DNA from: Polaribacter sejongensis
GTDB taxonomy: Bacteria; Bacteroidota; Bacteroidia; Flavobacteriales; Flavobacteriaceae
Assembly (NCBI RefSeq): GCF_038024065.1
Contig: NZ_CP150667.1
Location: 3,479,501 to 3,543,500, forward strand
Reading direction: 5' to 3'
DNA length: 64,000 nt
The stretch's first letter is position 1; each line of letters opens with the position of its first letter. The position numbers were made by a program, and so were the translations under genes. Below are positions 59,301-64,000 of this stretch, piece after piece. The notes under the pieces are model-generated. The model saw only the letters and a list, made by a program, of their open reading frames with translations. It was not told the origin of the DNA and ran no database searches.

Positions 59301-60795
59301 CATCACCATCTATTTTACTTACTAAGTCTGGCGTTTCTGCTTGTAAATCCGGAATTTCAAAAGAGTCGTTATAAGTTAATACACTTGTACATTCTTCTGT
59401 ATCTAAAATACCATCATTGTCATCATCTTCATCGGTAGCATCTGGTACTCCGTCGTTGTCAGTATCAAGGACAACGTTAACTATAGCTGTTGCAGAATCA
59501 CAATTTGCTGGTGAGGCGCCTGCTTCACATATTTCGTAAACCACGCTATACGTGCCTGCAGGAACAGTCGTTGTAACTGTAATTTCACCTGTAGAAGTAT
59601 TTAAAACAATACCAGCATTCGTAGAACTTGTTTGAGATAATGTAACTTGACCTGCACTAGTACCAATAGTAGTGCTTGTACTGTTTAATTTATCATTTGC
59701 AACAACATTTGCAATAGCTGTACCTCCATAACCTTTATTTACAGATCCAGAATCATTATTCGCAGAAATTGGGTTTCCCGAAATTGCAGTTCCTACTTCT
59801 GTATCATCAATTAAAACGGGTTGTATAGATTGTACTCTAAAAGCTGGTCCTTCGTGACCCGATTTAGAACCTATTGTAAAAGTGATGTCTGTAATTCCAT
59901 TAGTATCAACTCTTATGGCTAATTGTTCGTCGGTGATTAATGGTGATACATTATTTGAGTCTGAAGAGATAACTGTTACAGCATTTGTTCCAGAAGTTAT
60001 ATCAGATAAAAATGTATTATTGCTAAAATATAAATTTTCAAAATCATTTTTATATAAGGTTACAAATTCTTTTTTCTCTGTACCAGTTAAATTAGGGTCA
60101 AAGTCAATATCTAGCATTTCGAAAATTGGTGATATTTCTATTGGTGTTCCTGTACCATTACCAGAATATGTTCCTGCTTCAAAAAATTCTAATTTTATAG
60201 TAGCTGAGTATTCTGCAGAAGTACCTCCAAAAACATTACTCGGTGCTACAGCAAAACCAACTTTACTTCCTGTACCGGTTGGCATAACAAAGTATGGAAA
60301 ATGCCCATTGCCATCTGTTACATTACCTGTGGTATAAGTTGTTGTAGCAACAACAGGAGCAGTATCTATTGTTCCTGAATAAGGAACGACAGATATTATT
60401 GTTGCAATAATATCATACATTGTTCCTCCTTGAGTTCCTGTATTTCTATAGGCAACTACATCTCCTGTTGTCATTAAAGGAGTGTTATCTTCTCCAGATG
60501 TTTTTAAATCTGAAACTTCATTTGTTGGGTTCGCATCATTATTATCTGCAAGTATTGAAGAAAAAACACCGCCAGGATAATAATCTACTTTATCTCCAGA
60601 AGTAAATGTACTTGGGTTTGTTTGTGCTTGTAATGATAGATTAAACAATAAAAGAGTACATATAATTAATTTGATATGTATTTTTTTATTGAAAATAAAT
60701 GTTTTAAATGAGAAGGGAAATAGTGCTGTTAAAACTAGCATTGTAGTTTTAACAAAGTATTTGGAATAATATTTCATGGAGTATTTTTTTAACAT
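47389..60795 (-). CDS. Giant T9SS-exported protein with fourteen 94-residue TSP3-like repeats (4468 residues)
   Basis: The largest gene here, 13.4 kb. The N-terminus is unusual: two hydrophobic stretches (about 18-32 and 40-57) before the signal cleavage site LQAQ. Then a poorly known domain with an Ig/cadherin-like piece (to about 440); a DUF642-like domain (about 472-662); a second ~200-residue domain shared with the neighbouring giant gene (about 772-976, [11 protein letters not shown]); scattered TSP3 motifs with two further beta-sandwich domains; then residues about 2158-3478 form fourteen near-identical 94-residue repeats ([19 protein letters not shown] ... DGFND(V/I)VDGDPTN). The C-terminal module (from about 3650, [20 protein letters not shown]) ends in a T9SS sorting domain. 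Likely a very long Ca2+-binding surface filament or adhesin. No catalytic motif seen. Confidence 0.88.
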   Translation of the reverse strand: MLKKYSMKYYSKYFVKTTMLVLTALFPFSFKTFIFNKKIHIKLIICTLLLFNLSLQAQTNPSTFTSGDKVDYYPGGVFSSILADNNDANPTNEVSDLKTSGEDNTPLMTTGDVVAYRNTGTQGGTMYDIIATIISVVPYSGTIDTAPVVATTTYTTGNVTDGNGHFPYFVMPTGTGSKVGFAVAPSNVFGGTSAEYSATIKLEFFEAGTYSGNGTGTPIEISPIFEMLDIDFDPNLTGTEKKEFVTLYKNDFENLYFSNNTFLSDITSGTNAVTVISSDSNNVSPLITDEQLAIRVDTNGITDITFTIGSKSGHEGPAFRVQSIQPVLIDDTEVGTAISGNPISANNDSGSVNKGYGGTAIANVVANDKLNSTSTTIGTSAGQVTLSQTSSTNAGIVLNTSTGEITVTTTVPAGTYSVVYEICEAGASPANCDSATAIVNVVLDTDNDGVPDATDEDDDNDGILDTEECTSVLTYNDSFEIPDLQAETPDLVSKIDGDGDTEIDFLINQTSVEGWVTTDTNTFDIAFDAFNASDGDQSIDLYGTPSATGIQKTFSGFTEGIPVAFSLDYSSVAGLFEATISVDYGDGPIFITTLQPNNIATSDSPNTAGSRIASIVWASYTANLLPTSTGDIKIIIQSTSLGSGQSGVLIDNVTLSQPTCPDTDGDSIPNHLDSDSDNDGCSDADEAYFVLGSNPDADTDNNGYYGTGVPIVNMTTGRIDGLTYTTTPNAYYLDAAVNTCNDSDNDGVPDALDLDSDNDGILDSVEINLNCPSTDYIDLGTTFTNTTTGTNGGNSSGTTSNLYTFEGVEASFSFETTNSATWASGVASAGPTNGIDGNYINVQPINTKFPLGSYYPADAANIDVAVYKLTFTKPVHNLEFKWGGLDNDDRVDFTANLNGTNVPLTITNNTLPSNSYTISGQSVTSTNAGSNAPNNSVIVSLTGPVTEIIFVAGKNNLINTASNVTMQLFELKYCLATDTDNDGIPNYLDLDSDGDGISDVIEAGGTDTDGDSMADGGAGITPTTSGIPSSAGTGQTPTSTDTDGIPNYLDLDSDNDGIYDILEAGGTDDNVDGIVDNTSDSDNDGLADIYDGSCVSTNSGAAVLNAVATSTSAGSFTTPNNATGSTGTTDTAAATSLFAGTSKLVLDMGALVDAGSTIRVYMAHATGGTQGGQIHQTDASGNTIGSIIDSYNISGSTITTVTATTNTATQYIQISTYYNNVEIYGIEIDYNIPPDCSGTALVPPETTSGTPDYLNTDSDGDLCTDAKEAGFTDANNDGLVDGTGGFTATGKVIGSDGYAGTSASVTDSTNNFACLDSDLDGVLDINDLDDDNDGILDSVELSTCAITKVEWYHNSPETPNAGTVNTFVGDSDYATYEDQALISSPNFTSAPNISFNELEQTGFVNNKFTYIISNATEATFTAAKAANKYVQVSYTPAVDLIASEIKLGWSTGAATANDDTFGNFDMAVEMDTNPSFESPTVKDQDFHIGEMIIDGYLQYEIPTTDYLVAGTTYYFRIYIYNNQNGTGFTRFDDISFEHRLICDADADGIPNHLDLDSDNDGITDVIEAGGTDANQDGKADDDDDNVSNTASNGIPTSAGAGLTPTTTDSDDLPDFLDIDADNDGIPDNIEAQPTSPYIAPSGIGSSITDINKNGVDDNYEVGGIGIIPVNTDVSNDAIPDYQDSDSDNDGIPDINENGDTDNILAGTDADSDGLDDNFDDFTDIPTTGFTVNNGINPPSAANLGDEDGDLGSGGEVDYRDFKDSDNDGISDANDLDDDNDGIPDSIENSSCAIEEKTEVVEILTEDFGTGTARETNAYILNHTYQPTGDIQDGFYAVASSLTSDLASFNRTNLTGDKDANVDQYTGPDNGSTNGRYLVINLKNQLDIEFYRQTLSNLIVGQDYRFRVDLAGICDGCDDAPIFELEIENPSGVIVEQLSSASLNVANDDVWKRVVLNFTAATTSLDIVIINHQPDGADGNDVGVDNIVLATLECPNTLDSDNDGIINSLDLDSDNDGIPDLVEAGGVDTDGNGRVDDVNANGTLINDLDGDGLDDRYDADSGASTNIITNPDTDGDGIKDFLDLDADNDGIPDIVEAGGTDANGDGKADGFIDNDKDGFNDLVDGDTNNDGTSDNILNALITTGDDANNDGVPDSYPNKDTDNDGIPNHADLDADNDGIADIVEAGGTDVNGDGRADNFIDVDKDGFNDIVDGDPTNILAVGVDTVGANTGNALIVTGTDGNNDGKPDTYPNGDTDKDGVLDIYDLDADNDGIPDVVEAGGTDENGDGKADNFVDADNDGFNDIVDGDPTNALAFGIDTVGANTSNVLIATGLDANGDGKPDSIPTGDTDGDGIRDNLDLDADNDGIPDVIEAGGTDANGDGRADDFIDTDKDGFNDVLDGDPTNALPNGTDTAGANTVNALILTSLDTDGDGNPDSYPTGDTDNDGIPNYLDLDADNDGIADAVEAGGTDENGDGRADDFVDADKDGFNDAVDGDPTNVLASGTDTAGANTTDTLILSGEDANGDGNPDTYSTGDTDNDGIPNHLDLDADNDGIADVVEAGGTDVNGDGRADNFIDADNDGFNDVVDGDPTNALTFGTDTAGANTSNVLIVTSADTDGDGNPDTYPNGDNDNDGILDHLDLDADNDGIADVVEAGGTDANGDGRADNFVDADNDGFNDIIDGDPTNALAVGTDTSGANTDNVLIITSNDSDGDGKPESYINGDTDNDGILDIYDLDADNDGIADVVEAGGTDVNGDGRADNFIDADNDGFNDVIDGDPTNALAIGIDTAGANTSNALILTGADTDATKDGKPNSYPNGDTDKDGILDHLDLDADNDGIADVVEAGGTDENGDGRADNFVDTDKDGFNDIVDGDPTNILAVGTDTAGTNTSDALIVTGTDANGDGNPDSYPNGDTDNDDIPNHLDLDADNDGIPDVVEAGGTDANGDGRADNFVDADNDGFNDVVDGDPTNALAVGTDTVGTNTANALISTSADSDGDGNPDTYPNGDTDKDGILDHLDLDADNDGIADVVEVGGTDENGDGRADNFVDADNDGFNDVVDGDPTNALAIGIDTAGANTSNALILTGADTDATKDGKPNSYPYGDTDKDGILDHLDLDADNDGIPDVVEAGGTDENGDGRADNFVDADNDGFNDVVDGDPTNVLAVGTDTSGTNTSDALIVTGTDANGDGNPDTYPNGDTDKDGIPNHLDLDADNDGIADVVEAGGTDANGDGRADDFVDADNDGFNDIVDGDPTNILTVGTDTNGANTSDALILTGTDANGDGNPDTYPNGDTDADGILDHLDLDADNDGIADVVEAGGTDANGDGRADNFIDADNDGFNDVVDGDPTNALVVGTDTVGTNTTNTLIITSNDSDGNGKPESYINGDTDKDGILNHLDLDADNDGIADVIEAGGTDTDRDGKADGILDVDNDGFNDLVDGDPTNSLVKGTDSAGTNTANALIVTSADDNNDGRPTSYLKGDADTDGKPNFLDIDADDDGIPDNIEGQPSVGYISPSEVVTGTIGIIDTNNNGVDDKYEVGGIGFIPENTDGTDNPDYLDSDSDNDGVLDIKENGDTNHLLMDLNGLVDTDGDGLNNTFDDNTTNTNGATVNDGVGSNDKIIDEASLEDAFGDTDNDFNPGAGDLDYRDIPDPADVMITQVYQFGDEKWIEITNIGEIDIPANTIKIQLYKDKTIAQMIAAPLTEPTVSSITVGTILLKGKSVLFKNTTNSIVPDETNSGVTTVTSAAVDLLTDLSRDETDQTTLNSSNDIITLSTGIGAYSWNNRYDIASNIGNKTSVVRIDERLTTNKDYDVTEWVVFIDDAITPYQPVGTEAADIADIVRHPQDPLISEITSSSIEANTLLGLHRIDITTSNSSSNTWTNGFPDRSRSVVIDQDFEHTTNRLSARKLKVDTGVKLAVTDQLLVVTNNITLDGNIRLVGTSQLVQTHTTIPQISGTGKLLVDQNSETPSLYRYGYMSSPVNSSGFIYLIKDVLKDGTTPLDATSTVGTQVAKNINFISGYDGDTTDPISLADYWIYTYSPESNGRSNWTHKNEDKPIDRGDGYIFKGPGEVLQNYTFVGTPNDGEFYTVVGIGANEDYLIGNPFPSAMNARKFMEDNDGSIKQTLYFWEHHESAIGEGNGIDGHIFGGYIGGYATLNLSTGTAASAIAENSSNGTSGLGGGTYKEPEPYIAIAQGFFVEGNGTGGVIKFDNSQRAYVTEGTESIFFKGSAKSSKAKTGLLPIIKLGFEFKNTEDLLLHNQIAISFQETNSFDYDKGYDSEIYEVGKTDFYWKFPEDETKYVIAGVQEISNELEVPLEIIMDYSGQVTLMVDEIINIDNGIYITDKLTGTSYNVKQGRTTLTLEKGLYTGRFVLAFKETSALSVEDDILAGYTSIYADNENHNIVISKNQDIEINKVELFDILGKKVSLWKIKEQKSTYQLEIKKQIPTGIYIVKMKTNKGEMNKKVVIE
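50364..54323 (-). repeat. Fourteen-unit 282-bp tandem repeat array (94-residue units)
   Basis: The word ATTTGTAGG and its variants recur at 50470, 50752, 51034, 51316, 51604, 51886, 52168, 52456, 52738, 53020, 53302, 53584, 53866 and 54148: steps of 282 bp, except two of 288 bp (51316 to 51604 and 52168 to 52456), both caused by the same two-codon insertion ([12 protein letters not shown]). The frame is preserved throughout. Units are most alike in the centre of the array. Confidence 0.93.
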
Positions 60796-61194
60796 AGGTT
60801 TAACTTTTTAAAACTGATTACACGTTTTCTTTAGAACAAAATATTTGTTGTAGAAAACAATTAATTGTAATTAAAATGAAAAAAGAGGGGTATTTTAAGA
60901 CGATAGGTCTTGTGAAGTCTTGATGTTATAAAGACAACTGTTTGCAATGAGTATAAAACCTTACTAAGTTTAAAAAAAGTTTTCTTTTTTTTGGGGGTAA
61001 TCATGGGGATTGATTTTTTCTTAGATTATATAGTGTAGCTTTTTTTATAAAGATAGTTTTTTTTTTGTGATAGATTTAACTTTTTTTTAAGATTTTATTT
61101 TTTTTGCTATTTTAAGTGTCTTTTTACTAGTTACTTAAGTTTTTGGTAATAGTAGAGGTGCAAAAAGAAGTGTTTTTAAAGAAGGTGATAATCA
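60796..61194. other. AT-rich upstream region of the 4468-residue gene
   Basis: No ORF. The upstream part holds, read on the minus strand, TTACCCCCAAAAAAAA (60985-61000), like the leader directly before the miniature gene. A near-miss -7 box (TATTTTG, one base short) lies at about 60840-60848. Poly-T runs are frequent. Confidence 0.45.
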
Positions 61195-61240
61195 CTAAAA
61201 AAAAAGCTAAACTTATTTAAGTTTAGCTTTTTTTTTAGTT
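61195..61240 (-). terminator. Terminator of the partial giant gene
   Basis: Stem AAAGCTAAACTTA/TAAGTTTAGCTTT with an A-run on the left and T-run on the right; lies 20 nt past the stop of the minus-strand gene at 61260. Confidence 0.88.
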
Positions 61241-61259
61241 TATATAATTATATTTTATA

Positions 61260-64000
61260 TTAGTTGATTATAATTTTTTTGTTAGTATCACCTTTATTAG
61301 TTCTCATTTTTACAATATAAATACCCGTTGGTATTTGTTTTTTGATATCTAATTGATACGTACTTTTTTGTTCTTTAATATTCCAAAGACTTACTTTTTT
61401 ACCAAGAATATCAAACAACTCTACTTTGTTAATTTCTATATCTTGATTTTTAGAGATTACAATATTGTTATTCTCATTGTCGGCATAAATACTTGTATAT
61501 CCTTCTAAAATATCATCTTCTACACTAAGTACACTAGCATCTTTAAAAGCAAGTACAAAGCGATCTGTATAAACTCCTTTTTCTAAAGTTAAAGTAGCTT
61601 TTCCTTGTTTAACATTGTAAGATGTATTTGTCAGTTTATCTGTAATATAAATATCTCTATCCACATTTTGAATTTCATCTACCATTACATTCACTTGTCC
61701 AGAATAATCAACAACTAGTTCTAAAGGAACTTCTAACTCGTTAGATATTTCTTGTACCCCAGCAATTACATAATTTGTATCGTCATTAAGGAATTTAAAA
61801 TACATGTCTGTTTTACCAGTTTCATATACTTCCGAGTCATATCCTTTATTAAAAGCAAAAGAATTTGTTTCTTGAAAAGAGATTGCTATTTGGTTATGAA
61901 GTAATAATTCTTCCGTGTTTTTATATTCAAAACCTAATTTAATAATAGGCAATAAGTTTGTTGAAATTGCTGTTTTACTGCTTTTTCCACTTGCTTTAAA
62001 AAATATAGATTCAGCACCTTCTGTAACATAAGCTCTTTGGGTGTTGTTAAAATTAATTGGTCCACCAGACTCATCACCTTGTATAAAGAAACCTTGTCCT
62101 ATTGCTATGTATTTTGAAGGTGTTTTATAAGTCATATCATCGCTATCACCTGTACCACCTGTACCATTATTGTTATTAGAAGCTAAAGAACTAGCAGCTG
62201 TAGAGGTAGTTAAATTTATAGCTGCGTATCCACCAATGTATCCACCAAATATATGTCCATCAATTCCTTCTCCTTCACCTAATTCACTTTCTTGGTGTTC
62301 CCAGAAATAAAGAGTTCCTGTTGTACTGTCTAGATTGTCTTCTATAAATTTTCTAGTATTTATAGCAGAAGGGAAAGGGTTACCAATTAAGTAATCTTGA
62401 TCAGTATCTATTTCAAATGCGGTATTAAAATCACCATCATTAGGTGTTCCTGAGAAAGTATAATTTTGTCCATCTTCTTTACCAGGTCCTTTAAAAATAA
62501 ATCCATCACCTCTATTTATTATACCATCTTTATATTTATGTACATAGTTTATTCTACCATTAGTTTGAGGAGAATAGGTGTAAATCCAGTAATCTGCTAA
62601 TGAAATACCTGTGCTAGTAAAAGAACCATCATAACCACCAACAAATGTTATGTCTTTTGGAGTACTTGGATCTGTACCATCTTTTAATACATCTTCTATA
62701 GTGTAGGTGTTAGTTCCTGAATTAACAGGAGAACTCATGTACCCATATCTATATAAACTAGGTATATCTGAATTTTGATCTACTAAAAGTTTCCCCATAA
62801 CACCAGTTGTTGTACTTGTAATTGTGCTAGTACCAGTGTGTGTTTGCACTAATTGAGCTAATGTACCTGCTAAACGAATATCACCATCTAAAGTAATATC
62901 ATTTGTAACCACTAACAATTGATCTGTTACTTTTAATGTTTTACTTGCATCAATTTTAAGTTTTCTAGCGCTTAATCTGTTTGTTTCATGTTCAAAATCT
63001 TGATCAATTACCACAGAACGAGATCTATCTGGATACCCATTTGTATACAAATTGTTAGTAGCTGTTGAAGTAGTAATATCAATTCTATGTAAACCTAACA
63101 ACGTGTTTGCTTCTGTACTAGAAGATTCAATTTCTGAGATTAAAGGATCTTGCGGATGTCTTTTATCTCCTGCAACAGTTTCATCACCAATTGGTTGATA
63201 AGGTAAAATAGCATCATCTATAAATACTACCCATTCATTTGCATCGTAGTCTTTATTGTATATTAATGTTTCATCTATTCTTACTTTTGATGTTTTATCA
63301 GCAATTGCTTGAATGATATCATATCTGTTGTTGTAAGAAGAAGCATCATTGGTAGATGATAAAGTAACCATGTCATTAGCGCCTTCAATATTGGTTAATA
63401 CGTCGCTATTTATAACTCTTGTTAAATCAGAGTTATCAAAGTTAGTAATTGCATTATTAGTGCTTTTTAACAATATAGATTTACCAGCAGCTAATATATT
63501 TGGAAATGTATAGAAAGCATCTGGAACCGTGGTTTGTGTACCTGTTTTATCTACATATAATTGAACTTGAATAAGATTAGCAGCAATACTTTTAGTAGCA
63601 TGAATGTTTGTAATTTCTATCCATCTGTCTGTATTGCTATCATTATCATATTGATATACTTGAGTAATCATTGCAATTCCATCATCAGAAATATCTCTAT
63701 AATCTACATCTCCAAAAGTTAAGGCATCTGTATCAGCATCTGTAAAATTATCTGTTTGTGTGTTGTCAAAAATACCATTTACATCAGTATAACCTAAATC
63801 TGTATTACCTGTTTCTGCAAGATCGTTTAAACCATTAATACCAAAAGTACCTGTAGACATTCCGTTACCATCATTTGGCAAGCCTGTTCCAGATTCTATA
63901 ACATCAAATATACCATCGCCATCAGAATCTAAGTCTAAATAATCTGGTATTGTATCTGCATTTACAGTTGCATTTTCGTCTGTATTTGTTGGGTTTACTC
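61260..64000 (-). CDS. Third giant T9SS surface protein, C-terminal part (5' end outside window)
   Basis: At least 913 residues; the frame stays open through the right edge (a TTG at 63881 is an internal codon, since the frame continues upstream with [20 protein letters not shown], a TSP3 motif). From about 63675 on it has the same C-terminal module as the two downstream giant genes: LTD-like (MITQVYQYDNDSNTDRWIEI), [59 protein letters not shown], then [21 protein letters not shown] and the sorting domain ending KKIIIN. Probably also a long TSP3-repeat protein. Same strand and order as its paralogues. Confidence 0.88.
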   Translation of the reverse strand, partial: VNPTNTDENATVNADTIPDYLDLDSDGDGIFDVIESGTGLPNDGNGMSTGTFGINGLNDLAETGNTDLGYTDVNGIFDNTQTDNFTDADTDALTFGDVDYRDISDDGIAMITQVYQYDNDSNTDRWIEITNIHATKSIAANLIQVQLYVDKTGTQTTVPDAFYTFPNILAAGKSILLKSTNNAITNFDNSDLTRVINSDVLTNIEGANDMVTLSSTNDASSYNNRYDIIQAIADKTSKVRIDETLIYNKDYDANEWVVFIDDAILPYQPIGDETVAGDKRHPQDPLISEIESSSTEANTLLGLHRIDITTSTATNNLYTNGYPDRSRSVVIDQDFEHETNRLSARKLKIDASKTLKVTDQLLVVTNDITLDGDIRLAGTLAQLVQTHTGTSTITSTTTGVMGKLLVDQNSDIPSLYRYGYMSSPVNSGTNTYTIEDVLKDGTDPSTPKDITFVGGYDGSFTSTGISLADYWIYTYSPQTNGRINYVHKYKDGIINRGDGFIFKGPGKEDGQNYTFSGTPNDGDFNTAFEIDTDQDYLIGNPFPSAINTRKFIEDNLDSTTGTLYFWEHQESELGEGEGIDGHIFGGYIGGYAAINLTTSTAASSLASNNNNGTGGTGDSDDMTYKTPSKYIAIGQGFFIQGDESGGPINFNNTQRAYVTEGAESIFFKASGKSSKTAISTNLLPIIKLGFEYKNTEELLLHNQIAISFQETNSFAFNKGYDSEVYETGKTDMYFKFLNDDTNYVIAGVQEISNELEVPLELVVDYSGQVNVMVDEIQNVDRDIYITDKLTNTSYNVKQGKATLTLEKGVYTDRFVLAFKDASVLSVEDDILEGYTSIYADNENNNIVISKNQDIEINKVELFDILGKKVSLWNIKEQKSTYQLDIKKQIPTGIYIVKMRTNKGDTNKKIIIN

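Noticed and set aside
63881..64000. Start of the third giant gene at the TTG at 63881
   Set aside because: The frame continues open to the window edge and encodes a TSP3 motif ([12 protein letters not shown]), so the codon is internal.

Overview
The window is AT-rich chromosomal DNA of a member of the Bacteroidota, most probably a marine Flavobacteriaceae (Polaribacter/Tenacibaculum-like; genus not provable from this window). The grounds are TAnnTTTG-type promoter boxes, type IX secretion system (T9SS) C-terminal sorting domains on several secreted proteins, a T9SS plug protein, a Na+-translocating NADH:quinone reductase (NQR) operon, a PL6-type alginate lyase candidate and Bacteroidota-style surface lipoproteins. 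No insertion sequence, phage, integrase or CRISPR array was seen.

Layout. 1-9550: housekeeping and secreted genes (3' end of rnhB, nucleoid-associated protein, lipB, a large secreted metalloprotease coupled to a lipoprotein, pruA, an NRDE/TANGO2 protein). 9610-13924 (minus strand): a secreted multidomain PL6 lyase behind a promoter that overlaps two operator-like palindromes, then a DUF3667 membrane protein whose zinc-ribbon N-terminus lies upstream of any canonical start codon, and apaG. 14326-17205: seven tandem paralogues of a small exported PepSY-like protein, followed by an NtrC-type response regulator and a convergent hybrid histidine kinase with an HPt domain. 21173-22390: T9SS plug protein. 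22595-28669: nqrABCDEF. 28910-34640: an OmpA-family protein, two lipoproteins (one with a vWA domain), and an overlapping set of membrane protein, LytS-like kinase and LytTR regulator. 34954-37236: a 59-residue lipoprotein, an alpha/beta hydrolase, a retropepsin-like protease, a YqeY protein and tRNA-Arg(UCG).

37304-64000 (minus strand) is a family of related giant secreted proteins: one running off the right edge, one of 4468 residues with fourteen near-identical 94-residue Asp-rich repeats, one of about 2730 residues, and a 325-residue miniature holding only a signal peptide and the shared C-terminal end. The three large ones share a C-terminal module of about 800 residues that ends in a T9SS sorting domain. 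The miniature gene has a broken second copy of its own 5' end just upstream.

The most interesting points are the PepSY-like array with its flanking two-component system and a GTGTAAW cluster upstream, and the giant adhesin-like family with its higher-order 852-bp repeat and its miniature member. Functions given for these are inference from sequence; the secreted proteins plausibly depend on the T9SS, one component of which is encoded here.
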